A stretch of 64,000 nucleotides of DNA from Silvibacterium acidisoli (GTDB lineage: Bacteria > Acidobacteriota > Terriglobia > Terriglobales > Acidobacteriaceae), in contig CP085323.1 in assembly GCA_022870745.1 (NCBI GenBank), positions 2,356,001 through 2,420,000 on the forward strand, read 5' to 3'. A model generated the notes under the pieces. The model was not told the origin of the DNA, searched no databases, and saw only the letters and a program-made list of their open reading frames with translations. Below, piece by piece: positions 38,724-46,832 of the stretch (the first letter of the stretch is position 1; every line of letters begins with the position of its first letter). Position numbers and translations under genes: made by a program.

Positions 38724-39209
38724 TCAGCACACCCTCGTCGTATTCGGGTGAACAGCTTCTCGCGTCGTTCCGTCCGAATTCTGAAATTGGTTGCTCTTGC
38801 CCTCGATAGCGTCGATGATACTGTCCGTGTTCCAAGCGACGACAGCTGATCCGTAGCGCTCTAACGCTGCCGGCTTTTCAGCATCAGTTCCACCGTAAGC
38901 GTATACGCCGACGATCCGTTTGCCCTGCTTAGCCGCCTGGGTAATCTCCCAATCTACCCAGGGGCGGGTATGTGTGTCTTTCCCTATTAAAACCACTACG
39001 GTGGAGGCCCAGGAGATCTTCATGCGAAGAAGACGACGGATCGTCTCGTCCTTTACGCGTCCCTCATCCATCCGACGTTGGTTTGCGGGTTTCATCCGAA
39101 CGGAGCTGTTTCGGACATCGCTACCAGTTTTGTTTAAAAGGTCTGTGAGTTGATCAACTTTGTTATCGTCGGCGTGATGGTGGCTGATGAAAACGTGGCG
39201 TCGAGTCAT
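38724..39209 (-). CDS. TIR-like (DUF1863/ThsB-type) domain protein
   Basis: A 161-residue single-domain protein. RHVFISHHHADDNKVDQLTDLL starts the TIR fold, and VVVLIGKDTHTRPWVDWEITQAAKQGKRIVGVYAY contains the catalytic-region Glu. The MTH538 TIR-like family includes Thoeris ThsB, which makes a NAD-derived signal during phage infection. ATG 39209 follows GGAG at six-base spacing (the frame is open to 39230). It is coupled to the Nmad2 gene downstream; a second TIR gene lies 150 bases upstream on the same strand. Confidence 0.85.
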   Translation of the reverse strand: MTRRHVFISHHHADDNKVDQLTDLLNKTGSDVRNSSVRMKPANQRRMDEGRVKDETIRRLLRMKISWASTVVVLIGKDTHTRPWVDWEITQAAKQGKRIVGVYAYGGTDAEKPAALERYGSAVVAWNTDSIIDAIEGKSNQFQNSDGTTREAVHPNTTRVC

Positions 39210-39362
39210 TCTGGGCTCCGAAGGCTTCACAACTCATATATTCCATTCCGGACGCCCTGCGTGGGCACACGCAATGTCGATCAAATCAATATTGTATTCG
39301 CCTTGTGTTCGCCAAGGCAAGAAGCTGGATCGATAGGGCGAAGAACGTGACCAGGCTGACCT

Positions 39363-39950
39363 CTATTTCACCCAATTTGCAAAATTATTGAAGCCGTCGT
39401 TCGAACTCCAGTCATACACCGAATAAAAGTTTGAGAAGTTGAAGCCTTTGCCGCCGTACGGATCTGAAACTTGATTACAGGCGTATGTCGCCGCCCCGTC
39501 AATCTTTTCGTAACGAACCCAGTTTCCGTTGACAACCTCCCATAGGGTCGCTTCGCGACCGTCGTCGGAGAATCTCACACCGACATATGTGAAGGGGTTC
39601 GGGCCGAGAGATTTGGTCAAGCCGTCCCGCCCCTTTATGGAATTGATGTGAACGCCGAAGACATGATTTCCACGCTTGAAACTCTTCAATACTTCATACC
39701 GAACCCAAGGCCGGGACCAAGTCTGCGAACCGATCAAAACGCAAGAATTAGAGGTATTTTCCAGGCCTTCATTGATGAGCCGCTTTAGTGCAGGGTCACC
39801 GCCCTGGCTTTTTGTTCGCTCCCAAAGCGACGCGTCGTAGAAACCTGCGACCTCGCGGTCAGGTTTCGTCAACCAATGATTGCGAACCACGTTTGCACGA
39901 AAATCGATCACATCTTGATAGTGAAAGCTGAAGAACACTCGATTCGCCAT
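39363..39950 (-). CDS. TIR-like (DUF1863/ThsB-type) domain protein
   Basis: A 195-residue protein starting RVFFSFHYQDVIDFRANVVRNHW, close to the consensus of Thoeris ThsB proteins as I know them, then SNSCVLIGSQTWSRPWVRYEVLKSFKRGNHVFGVHINSI with the conserved Glu. The C-terminal 70 residues (GVRFSDDGREATLWEVVNGNWVRYEKIDG...) are an extension common in this family. TIR proteins of this class convert NAD to cyclic ADP-ribose isomers. No SIR2- or macro-domain ThsA is present in the island. It is divergent from the TIR-SLOG pair. Confidence 0.87.
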   Translation of the reverse strand: MANRVFFSFHYQDVIDFRANVVRNHWLTKPDREVAGFYDASLWERTKSQGGDPALKRLINEGLENTSNSCVLIGSQTWSRPWVRYEVLKSFKRGNHVFGVHINSIKGRDGLTKSLGPNPFTYVGVRFSDDGREATLWEVVNGNWVRYEKIDGAATYACNQVSDPYGGKGFNFSNFYSVYDWSSNDGFNNFANWVK

Positions 39951-40131
39951 GGTCGTCTTTCTAATTCAATCAGTCCTCTGTGTTGGTCATTGGCATGTGA
40001 AGGCTTCTCGATGGCACCGTTTCCTCGGAAGAACGTATCATGGTGTTCATCGTCGCATAGACAGGCATGGTCACGTTCGGGCGAATCGCCGGTACTTACC
40101 CGAAAGGACGTGATCCTGCTACGGTTTCCAA

Positions 40132-41478
40132 ATGTCTTCCGGGCTTCCAACCGTTAAACGAGGAAATTTCCAAGGCGGTATCATGGCACTTCAAGGTGGC
40201 GCACAACTGATTTTTCAGTGTGAAAAGCCGGACGGCACTTTCGAATGCCTCGGCTTCGTCGGTATTCCGGTCGTCAACCCCGTCTTTCTGGTCTTCTGTT
40301 CTGCCGGCACTTCGAGTGCGAGAACCGATCTCTCCTCCTTGCGCAACGATTTTCTCAGCCGATTGCAGGCACTTTCACCCAGCCTAAAGGCAGTTCCCGC
40401 TCCATGTGGCGGATTCGCCGGTGCTCCTGACCACTGTCACGCGCTTCAGGAGCCCGACTGTCAAAAAGTTCTGGTGATCGTCGGGGATGTGTCGCAGCCT
40501 CTATCGATGCAGTCGTATTACACGACGTGGCTGAATGGGGATCCCAGTTATCGAATTCTACCGATCTTCCGTAAAGCGGTCAGAATTTCTGTAAGCGCCT
40601 TGCTGCCGTCGGCTCTCCATCACATCAACGTGGAGTTCTGGTCAACACACATAGGGCAGACGCTCCCAACGATCCTAAGCCTGTCGAACCTGACACCTTC
40701 TTGTCCCCGAATCTTTATAAGCTATCGACAGAAGGATTCGGCAGCGCTAGCGATGCAACTGTTTGATGCGCTTTCGCACGCGGGTTTTGAAACCTTCCTC
40801 GATCATTTTCGCATTCCCCCTGGCGTCAATTTTCAGGCGAGACTCACACAAGAGCTCGGCGACAAATCGATGGTGTTGCTCATTGAGTCAGCAGACATCC
40901 TCGGATCAGATTGGACAATATACGAGATTAATGTGGCGAAGACGTGCTCGCTCGGGGTTTTCGCCCTCCACATGCCAAACGGCGTGATGGTTCCAGGAAT
41001 TGACCCGTCAGTCCGCATGTCTGTTTCAGACTCTGATTTCCAGAGTGGAGCCTTTTCCTCCACGTCCGAATTGGTTCAAGGTGTTCTCACCGCAGTGGTC
41101 GATCGCGCAAAGGCTGAGCATGATCGGGCTCTCATTCGACGTCGTCAAATCTTGCACGACTCGCTCGAAGGAGCTTTAGCCTCCGAAGGGGTGGTTCTCG
41201 CGGCATTAACGCCGCGCGGAATGGTGCCAGTGACCTCGAAAAAGGGTACCGAATACTTGGTCTGGCTTACTCCACGTCCCCCAGAACTCTTAGATTTTCA
41301 CAGCGTTCACGGATCAACAGTTCCACCGGTTAAGGGTGTGGTAATAGGTCTTTCGCGACTCATGGAGCCAGCACGCCTCGAACAAACGACTTGGCTAGCT
41401 GGTTTGTCCCAGATCACGATGATCGAAGAAGGACAGCTTAAGAAAGCTGCCGAAGCAATTGCTAAGGGAACGTTATGA
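40132..41478 (+). CDS. TIR-domain protein paired with SLOG protein
   Basis: A 448-residue protein in three parts. Residues 1-185 are an unrecognised domain (AQLIFQCEKPDGTFECLGFVGIPV ... CQKVLVIVGDVSQPL). Residues about 195-310 are a classical TIR: PRIFISYRQKDSAALAMQLFDALSHAGFETFLD and MVLLIESADILGSDWTIYEINVAK with the catalytic Glu in YEI. The rest (about 330-448) has LLDFHSVHG and GLSRLMEPARLEQTTWLAGLSQITMIEEGQ. The start is uncertain: ATG 40132, or ATG 40183. The stop overlaps the SLOG gene (ATGA), so the two act together, probably TIR as signal maker and SLOG as sensor. Confidence 0.86.
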   Translation: MSSGLPTVKRGNFQGGIMALQGGAQLIFQCEKPDGTFECLGFVGIPVVNPVFLVFCSAGTSSARTDLSSLRNDFLSRLQALSPSLKAVPAPCGGFAGAPDHCHALQEPDCQKVLVIVGDVSQPLSMQSYYTTWLNGDPSYRILPIFRKAVRISVSALLPSALHHINVEFWSTHIGQTLPTILSLSNLTPSCPRIFISYRQKDSAALAMQLFDALSHAGFETFLDHFRIPPGVNFQARLTQELGDKSMVLLIESADILGSDWTIYEINVAKTCSLGVFALHMPNGVMVPGIDPSVRMSVSDSDFQSGAFSSTSELVQGVLTAVVDRAKAEHDRALIRRRQILHDSLEGALASEGVVLAALTPRGMVPVTSKKGTEYLVWLTPRPPELLDFHSVHGSTVPPVKGVVIGLSRLMEPARLEQTTWLAGLSQITMIEEGQLKKAAEAIAKGTL

Positions 41479-42263
41479 CAACTTCCTTCAAGAAAGTCGG
41501 GCACAGTCTCCGTGGAAAGACAATCTTTCTCTCGGCTAGTATTCCAAAGCTTGAACGTGCAAAACGGTTTCTCAGGGTGCCGGACGCGGCATTCGAAATT
41601 GAACAGGCAGTCATAAGCCTTGCCCGAGCTGTGTTTAGTGAAGGTGGACGTTTGGTGTTTGGTGGGCATCCCGCAATATCCCCACTGGTAGCAATGGTGG
41701 TAGGCGAGTATCGAGAACCTAGACTCGCAGAAAGCGTGGAAGAGCGCCATGCCGCCCCGATAGAGATTTTTCAGTCCCGAGCATTCGATGGATATCTTCC
41801 CGACGAGACTTTACTCATGTATAGGCTCGGCCATGCGTCTATTACGTGGGTCGAACCCGTCGACGAAGAACGATATGATCCCAAGTCGGAGGACGATGAG
41901 ACTCCCTGCCCCAAAAGCATGGAAAGGATGCGCGCGAGAATGCTCGATCAGAGCGCTCCAGACGCGATGGTATGCATCGGAGGTATGGAGGGTGTCGAAT
42001 CCGAAGTCAAGATGATGCTGGAAAGGCGACCGCAAACACCGATTTATGTACTAGAGCGAACCGGCGGCGCAGCTAGATTACTGCGTGATTCCTACCCAGG
42101 AAATGTGCGATTAATCGATACAGAAATCATTGAGCGCGTTGAGAAGCTTCGGGCGGAACTGCGGCCCAGAAATACCCCTGTTCAAGATACGGAACATCGC
42201 GCACTTATCCCTTATCCGCTAGTCATGCAAACGATCGTGGAAGAGATTTCAAATCAGAACTGA
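41475..42263 (+). CDS. SLOG-domain protein (TIR-associated)
   Basis: A 262-residue Rossmann-like SLOG protein. GKTIFLSASIPKLERAKRF opens the fold; GGRLVFGGHPAISPLVAMV supplies the Gly-rich nucleotide loop; APDAMVCIGGMEGVESEVKMMLER is the second SLOG signature (GGMxGVxxE); PIYVLERTGGAARLL closes it. SLOG domains bind nucleotide-derived ligands, as in ThsA, where they sense the cyclic ADP-ribose signal. No SIR2, nuclease or membrane effector is fused, so the output is unclear. Coupled to the TIR gene by ATGA. Confidence 0.83.
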   Translation: MTTSFKKVGHSLRGKTIFLSASIPKLERAKRFLRVPDAAFEIEQAVISLARAVFSEGGRLVFGGHPAISPLVAMVVGEYREPRLAESVEERHAAPIEIFQSRAFDGYLPDETLLMYRLGHASITWVEPVDEERYDPKSEDDETPCPKSMERMRARMLDQSAPDAMVCIGGMEGVESEVKMMLERRPQTPIYVLERTGGAARLLRDSYPGNVRLIDTEIIERVEKLRAELRPRNTPVQDTEHRALIPYPLVMQTIVEEISNQN

Positions 42264-42432
42264 CACGATGAGCGACGTCGTTGACCAGCAGAATGACGCT
42301 GCAAATCAACATTACGTCTCGTAAGTCAGTTGTGGATTACTTTTCAGCAGACTCGAATCGTATCCTATAAAGCGTTGCCCTAGATCGGGGCATGAGCAAG
42401 CTCGACAATTAATTGGAGGAAAACGCAAAGTT

Positions 42433-42654
42433 TTGTCAAGAAAATCGCAAGAAACAGCACCTGATGCTGTCGTCAAGAAACGGCTCCTGAATGTAAACGA
42501 GGCTGCTCAATACCTGGGTTCTACCGTTAATACTCTTCATAAGAAGAGAAGTTTACGGGAAATTCCCTTCGTCAAAATTGGCCGCTCATTACGGTTCGAC
42601 ATAAAAGCTTTGGATCTTTTTATCGAACAAAACACCGTAGAGACTCTCGATTAG
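42433..42654 (+). CDS. Excisionase/AlpA-like HTH protein
   Basis: A 73-residue MerR-like winged helix of the excisionase family: RLLNVNEAAQYLGSTVNTLHKKRSLREIPFVKIGRSLRFDIKALDLFIEQN. Such proteins act as recombination directionality factors or regulators in islands. TTG start at 42433; GGAGG lies 13 bases upstream, rather far, so the exact start is uncertain. It may control excision together with the integrase or the other HTH gene at 44148. Confidence 0.82.
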   Translation: MSRKSQETAPDAVVKKRLLNVNEAAQYLGSTVNTLHKKRSLREIPFVKIGRSLRFDIKALDLFIEQNTVETLD

Positions 42655-42687
42655 GGAAAGGTGAATCCGAACTTCACCTAAACGGCG

Positions 42688-42728
42688 TTCATGTCATTGC
42701 CGCGTTCGGAATGCGGCAATGACATGAA
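42688..42728. repeat. 16-bp perfect inverted repeat
   Basis: Arms 42688-42703 and 42713-42728 (TTCATGTCATTGCCGC and its complement) around a nine-base loop, just after the HTH gene. No T-run follows. Each arm contains an ATG that could start the next ORF. Confidence 0.9.
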
Positions 42729-42900
42729 TACCGACAAGTCGATCCTGACAAAGGTCGTAGTCTCTGCACCGCTACAGTCCCCCTCACCAGGATCGACGTT
42801 TTATGCTGAAGCCGAAATGGCGCTGAAGGCCCTTCAAGAGACCTATGAACGCAGGTGCAAAAAGATTGCCGAGCAGGGGAAAAATAAGGGCACATTCTAG
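42724..42900 (+). CDS. Small hypothetical island protein
   Basis: A 58-residue protein from ATG 42724 (MNTDKSILTKVVVSAPLQS...), or 69 residues from ATG 42691 inside the other arm of the inverted repeat. The C-terminal half is a charged helix (AEAEMALKALQETYERRCKKIAEQGKNK). No family recognised. A 179-codon frame on the other strand covers the same place; I consider this plus-strand ORF more likely because of its normal composition, but neither is certain. Confidence 0.4.
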   Translation: MNTDKSILTKVVVSAPLQSPSPGSTFYAEAEMALKALQETYERRCKKIAEQGKNKGTF

Positions 42901-43295
42901 ACCCTAGCTGATACCTCGCAGTACCACTCAGGACATCTGAAATTTGCGGTAATGATTTGCCCGTTAATTGCGATACTGATTCTAAATAACTTAGCGAACA
43001 CGCCTGCGATTTTATAGGAATGCCGGTAGATTTCGGACAAACTAGGTTTCCCATAGAAATATAAGGACTTACTTGCTTTTTTTTGCGGAGAATCCGGGTC
43101 TTCGACGCCGGCCTTTTCAGGGCCACGCTCTCTCGCACGCGAAAATCAGGCGAAACCAGAGAGCACCTAAATTCTCGCTTATGCTTGTGGATTACAGATC
43201 TCACATTGTTGTGATTGATTAGGTCCACGCCGTCTGAAGCGCTGAGAGAGTCTCCTTCCAGTTGATTTTTCGCAGTATCCGAAAGCTATTTCCGG
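42901..43295. other. Non-coding A+T-rich island segment
   Basis: About 395 bases between two converging genes. An ACTTAC-TTGC-TTTTTTTT stretch (around 43068-43083) could be a terminator element. I see no gene, repeat or tRNA here. Confidence 0.5.
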
Positions 43296-44048
43296 CTACT
43301 GCGCGAATTCAGGTTTTTCATGCTCAATTAGTTTCATCCTCCGGAAATTGCTTTCAATCCCAAATGGGATTAGCTTTTTTAGCCTACTGCGTTCTCCAAG
43401 CAGAATGTGATAGTGAACTCCCTCCAATGCCCCTAAGTCTTCCAGAGCGTGCAAGCTAAAGCTACGCGAGTAGTTCTTTAGAAAGAAATGAACTTCAAGC
43501 ATTGGCCAAGCAGCTTTCTCGAAGTCCGAACTCAGCTTCCGCCTAGGACCGTATGAAAAACGATATCGGGCTTGATAGAGCTTTTGAAATTCCTCTTGAT
43601 TGGTGGTTACAGGCTGCAACTCCAGAGCAATGTCGATATCCCCCAAACGCTCCTTGTCTGAAAGCATGCTGCCAAAAAGAACTACGCTCTCGATTTTGTA
43701 GGCAAACATCTTTTTATCGTTAGCCTGCCACACGCGGTTCATGAACTCCTGGAGGAGTCGTTCAGCCGTTTTGCGTGTAATGGGCCTTGCGGCTGACGCA
43801 CTTGCTAACTTCTGGCCTTGCCTGGTGACCTCATATGCAGGCCCATCCACTGCTCCATGGAGATTAGCCACGCTCAAATATCCGATGTCGATCATGTTGT
43901 GAATAAAGCGTTCCGCCTCAGTCGAACGGAGATTCAAGCCCTCCTCGGCCTCTGACGGCTGAAAGTAAGTGAAACGATATCTGCGGATAAAATTGCGTAC
44001 CTGCAGAGCGGGATAGTCGGCGATGAGTTGATCCGAAGTAATTTTCAT
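43296..44048 (-). CDS. Nucleotidyltransferase-domain protein with N-terminal winged helix
   Basis: A 250-residue protein. The first 90 residues look like a winged helix (ALQVRNFIRRYRFTYFQPSEAEEG ... ERFIHNMIDIGYLSVA). Then IESVVLFGSMLSDKERLGDIDIALEL is the minimal nucleotidyltransferase motif (GS...D-x-D). The C-terminal half is helical. Similar proteins act as MNT-like antitoxins or as regulators, but no HEPN partner is adjacent. ATG 44048 is chosen; the frame is open to a TTG at 44084, and a GGAGG lies 13 bases before the ATG. Confidence 0.75.
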   Translation of the reverse strand: MKITSDQLIADYPALQVRNFIRRYRFTYFQPSEAEEGLNLRSTEAERFIHNMIDIGYLSVANLHGAVDGPAYEVTRQGQKLASASAARPITRKTAERLLQEFMNRVWQANDKKMFAYKIESVVLFGSMLSDKERLGDIDIALELQPVTTNQEEFQKLYQARYRFSYGPRRKLSSDFEKAAWPMLEVHFFLKNYSRSFSLHALEDLGALEGVHYHILLGERSRLKKLIPFGIESNFRRMKLIEHEKPEFAQ

Positions 44049-44147
44049 GGCGAAGATATTGCCTCCATTTCGAAATTCGGTCAAATGTCCTGCAAGGCAT
44101 ACATTGGGCGATGGTTCACAGCAGTACCCAATCGATTCTGGCCCGGG

Positions 44148-44414
44148 CTATCGATATACGCGACGCTGGCTAATACGCCCCTTCAGTTGGATCGAACGTG
44201 AGATTGGCTGCATATGATCCATACGGGATTGGCTTTTAAGCCATTCAGAAATATCATGAGGATCGAATCGTATTGAGCTTGAGATCTTAAGAGAAGGGAT
44301 TTGGCCCCTCGCGGCCATTCTGTAGACCTTCTTGACCGAGACATCCAGGATTCGAGCGACCTCCGCGGCGCGGAGAGCTTCTTTCTTACTTTCAACAATT
44401 TCGGCTAAGATCAT
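44148..44414 (-). CDS. Excisionase-like HTH protein
   Basis: An 88-residue winged-helix protein: ALRAAEVARILDVSVKKVYRMAARGQIPSLKISSSIRFDPHDISEWLKSQ, the helix-turn-helix 17/excisionase pattern. ATG 44414 has GGAGGAAGA directly upstream. A second such protein is encoded at 42433 on the other strand. It may set integrase direction or regulate the nearby nucleotidyltransferase gene. Confidence 0.83.
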   Translation of the reverse strand: MILAEIVESKKEALRAAEVARILDVSVKKVYRMAARGQIPSLKISSSIRFDPHDISEWLKSQSRMDHMQPISRSIQLKGRISQRRVYR

Positions 44415-44581
44415 TCTTCCTCCGTAGTCCTCACGAGAAGTAAGGTTTGGAGAACATCTCACCGCATGGAAATTCGGTCAAATTCAAGCGACAAATGGGC
44501 GAGGAGGACGCCTCAAAAGGGTTTTTGGCGCGCCCTTCCTTCAGGTTTTACCGATGGGAACGCAACAGGTAGCCTTGACCT

Positions 44582-45043
44582 ATGAATACGAGTAAAGCCG
44601 ACATCAAACCCAATCACGGATTGATAGAGGAGAGCCTGCAACGGCTACAGAGCATTCAGGAAATCTTCAAAGGAGAGAAATGGCTTACGGCCGAGATACT
44701 GAATCAACTACAGGAGGAGCCTCCCTCAAACCAGTCGCTTCCTGCCGACGACTGGAAGCAGCAGGGCAGAATCTTCAGTGTCACATTTGAGGGGAAGGAG
44801 TATTTTCCCTGTTATGAATTTGATGCTGCCTATCAACCGTTTCCCTTAATCAGGGATGTTCTTGCGGCCTTCGGTCCTGTTGCTGACACATGGAAGATCG
44901 CTGCATGGTTTCACTATCCCAATGGATGGATCGTTGAGTCTGGGGACAAGGGCATCAAACCCATAGCCCCCAAAGACGCATTGGATCGCTGCGATGATCT
45001 CATGAAAGCGCTCGAGAAGCGCAAGGGAACGTACGTCTCATGA
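44582..45043 (+). CDS. MbcA/ParS/Xre-antitoxin-like protein
   Basis: A 153-residue protein whose second half (FSVTFEGKEYFPCYEFDAAYQPFPLIRDVLAAFGPVADTWKIAAWFHYPNGWI) resembles the C-terminal domain of MbcA/ParS/Xre-type antitoxins that partner RES toxins (pattern [FY]PxxQFD...W...WF..PN.WL). No RES toxin is found next to it; the following gene is a DUF433 protein. No strong ribosome site. The antitoxin role is inferred only from resemblance. Confidence 0.6.
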   Translation: MNTSKADIKPNHGLIEESLQRLQSIQEIFKGEKWLTAEILNQLQEEPPSNQSLPADDWKQQGRIFSVTFEGKEYFPCYEFDAAYQPFPLIRDVLAAFGPVADTWKIAAWFHYPNGWIVESGDKGIKPIAPKDALDRCDDLMKALEKRKGTYVS

Positions 45044-45198
45044 TGTAGCCAATTTAAAGGATTGCATGACATCTCGCATGTTGGCCTCAGCAGCGCGGCC
45101 CTTCACCCGATCTGGAGCGTCATGAGAGCCAAAACGAAACTGCATGTATTCACAATCTCGTGATCTACAATCTTCTTTCAAGGGGGAGCCGAGCGTAT

Positions 45199-45522
45199 AT
45201 GGATCGACTAGAAGAAGCTCGTGCAATCGTAGTTGAAGACCCCGAGATTCTGAGCGGAACCCCGGTGATCAAAGGTACTCGTGTTCCGGTCCATGACATC
45301 GCCGCCTTATTTGACGCAGGAACTCCTGTAGACGAGATATTGAAGTGTTATCCAAGCGTAAAGCAAAGACACGTTGAACTCGCATCAGTCTATGCACAGA
45401 CGTTTCCTGCTCCGAAAAGACCAAAGGAGTCTTTTGTCGATCTTAAGCACGTGAAAGTGCTGAAGAGGGCGCGACTGTCTTTGCGTTCATCGAGCGATAG
45501 TCTCGACAAGACTATCTCATAG
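45199..45522 (+). CDS. DUF433 domain-containing protein
   Basis: A 107-residue protein. VVEDPEILSGTPVIKGTRVPVHDIAALFDAGTPVDEILKCYPSVKQRHVELASVYAQ is the DUF433 motif, a small helix-turn-helix-like domain often paired with PIN-type toxins (VapB45-like). No PIN gene is adjacent. ATG 45199 has a GGGGGAG-type ribosome site; the frame is open from 45160. The last residues overlap the end of the integrase gene by 11 bases on the opposite strand. Confidence 0.83.
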   Translation: MDRLEEARAIVVEDPEILSGTPVIKGTRVPVHDIAALFDAGTPVDEILKCYPSVKQRHVELASVYAQTFPAPKRPKESFVDLKHVKVLKRARLSLRSSSDSLDKTIS

Positions 45523-46723
45523 CGATTTCCCTTGGCTCAGTCGATAGATGCGGCCGCATTCTCTTGTGAGCGGCGAAGCTCACGTTTACCTTCTCGATCA
45601 TGGCTTGATTTCTGGCCGGCTTTAGATAGCGGATGATGCTCTCCAGATTGGTTTGCCCCATCCAGGTCATTACCGTTCTGAGATCGACACCAGCCTGCAG
45701 GTGAGTCGTCGCAAAGGTCGCCCGAAACTTGTGGAGCCAGAACTCATCGGGGTTCAACGTGGCTTTCCTGGCATTTCGCTTGAGAGCACGCAGCATGTGC
45801 TTGTCGCGTGAATTGTTTGCAGTGCTGAAGACCAACGAATGGGCCGACGCGCGTGATGTAGGCAGGGACTTGCGATGAGCTTCAAGTATCGCGAGCAGTT
45901 CGTCCGGCACAGGAACTTCCCGTTCTTTATAGGCCTTCGGTGTCCAGTTGAACTGTGGCTTCCAGCGCATCTCGATGATGTTGGCGTTGAAGCGGACATT
46001 ATTCCAGGTGACGTGCATGGCCTCCTGCTCTCGAAAGCCACTCATCAAAAAGAAGTCGTAGAGCGTGCTGTGATACGACGAGCAGACTGCGTGGAGCTTC
46101 GACAGTTCCTCTTCCTCATAGATCGAAACCTCCTGCTCGATAAAGCGAGGATGGTCATTCTTGCCGATCAGCTTCGGCACGCCCTGAGTCTGCAGGAAGG
46201 TGAGCACATCGGCAAACTTGTTGTGTACGGTTCGCGGCGAGAGCTTCTTCGTATCGCGGAGGAAAGCAGCAAAACGTAGGAGATCTTTTCGCTCGACCTC
46301 ATCCAAAAATCTCTTGCCGCAGGACTCCTGAAAATACCGCAAGGAGACGCGGTATCCGATCCAGGTTTTTCTGTGCCTGCTGAGTTGGATCTCTTCGAGA
46401 AAGTCATCTACCGCAGAACTGATTCGCAGACGAGAGTCATCATCAATGGGATTGGCAACGACAAGCCCCGATGCGAGTGCATCCAGCTCTCTTTGCTTTC
46501 GAACTCGACAGTTGTAAGCGGCGGTCGCGTCGCTGCCAACCGAGACGCGTGTGCGCTTTCCGTCCTCGGTCCAGTCAAGGTAGTAAGCACCTTCGGGATG
46601 CTTCTCTTGGTGCCCATCGACCATCACTGAATCGGGTTTGATGCGGCCGTTAGAACCGACGACGACCGGGCAATAGCGCTTGCCCTCCGGGGTGTCGACA
46701 CGTTTGGTGATATTCACCTGCAT
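45512..46723 (-). CDS. int: Tyrosine recombinase/integrase of the island
   Basis: A 403-residue integrase. The N-terminal SAM-like core-binding region lies at about residues 100-190 (DDFLEEIQLSRHRKTWIGYRVSLRYFQE) and the catalytic domain follows: FFLMSGFREQEAMHVTW (Arg I), the beta-hairpin Lys region (KPQFNWTPKAYKEREVPVP), HKFRATFATTHLQAG (HxxR) and IIRYLKP with the nucleophile Tyr. The position usually His in LGH is Gln in WMGQTN. ATG 46723 follows GGAAGG (the frame is open to 46774). It sits directly beside tRNA-Pro, as expected for an integrase that uses the tRNA 3' end. Confidence 0.93.
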   Translation of the reverse strand: MQVNITKRVDTPEGKRYCPVVVGSNGRIKPDSVMVDGHQEKHPEGAYYLDWTEDGKRTRVSVGSDATAAYNCRVRKQRELDALASGLVVANPIDDDSRLRISSAVDDFLEEIQLSRHRKTWIGYRVSLRYFQESCGKRFLDEVERKDLLRFAAFLRDTKKLSPRTVHNKFADVLTFLQTQGVPKLIGKNDHPRFIEQEVSIYEEEELSKLHAVCSSYHSTLYDFFLMSGFREQEAMHVTWNNVRFNANIIEMRWKPQFNWTPKAYKEREVPVPDELLAILEAHRKSLPTSRASAHSLVFSTANNSRDKHMLRALKRNARKATLNPDEFWLHKFRATFATTHLQAGVDLRTVMTWMGQTNLESIIRYLKPARNQAMIEKVNVSFAAHKRMRPHLSTEPREIAMR

Positions 46724-46744
46724 GGGACCTTCCCACGGCAAAGT

Positions 46745-46768
46745 TCGTATCACTTTTCGTATCACCCC
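46745..46768 (+). repeat. Paired TTCGTATCAC motif, right end
   Basis: Two copies of TTCGTATCAC separated by two extra bases, upstream of the integrase start, same orientation as the pair at 28532. Candidate integrase arm sites and autoregulatory site. Confidence 0.65.
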
Positions 46769-46808
46769 TCCCACACTCGGTCAAAAGTATTGATGGGAAA
46801 TAGGTTAG

Positions 46809-46832
46809 ATGGTCGGGGCGGAGGGATTCGAA
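46809..46832 (+). repeat. Island right attachment repeat within tRNA-Pro
   Basis: Identical to 28366-28389; covers the 3' acceptor strand, discriminator, CCA and part of the T arm of tRNA-Pro. Confidence 0.9.

Larger units (their letters stand above)
28366..46832. mobile_element. Integrative genomic island in tRNA-Pro(UGG), about 18.5 kb
   Basis: The left end at 28366-28389 repeats, base for base, the 24 bases 46809-46832 that form the 3' part of tRNA-Pro. A tyrosine recombinase gene ends the island next to the tRNA, pointing away from it. Paired TTCGTATCAC motifs lie inside each end. Gene content (HipBA, TIR/SLOG, nucleotide-modification genes, small HTH proteins) is accessory, and base composition is visibly more A+T-rich than the flanks. 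No replication, conjugation or phage structural genes are seen, so it would need helper functions or is a defence-type island mobilised only by its integrase. Confidence 0.9.

Noticed and set aside
42689-43228. 179-codon minus-strand frame
   Set aside because: Cys/Ser/Arg-rich with no motif, covers the inverted repeat and opposite ORF; not convincing.
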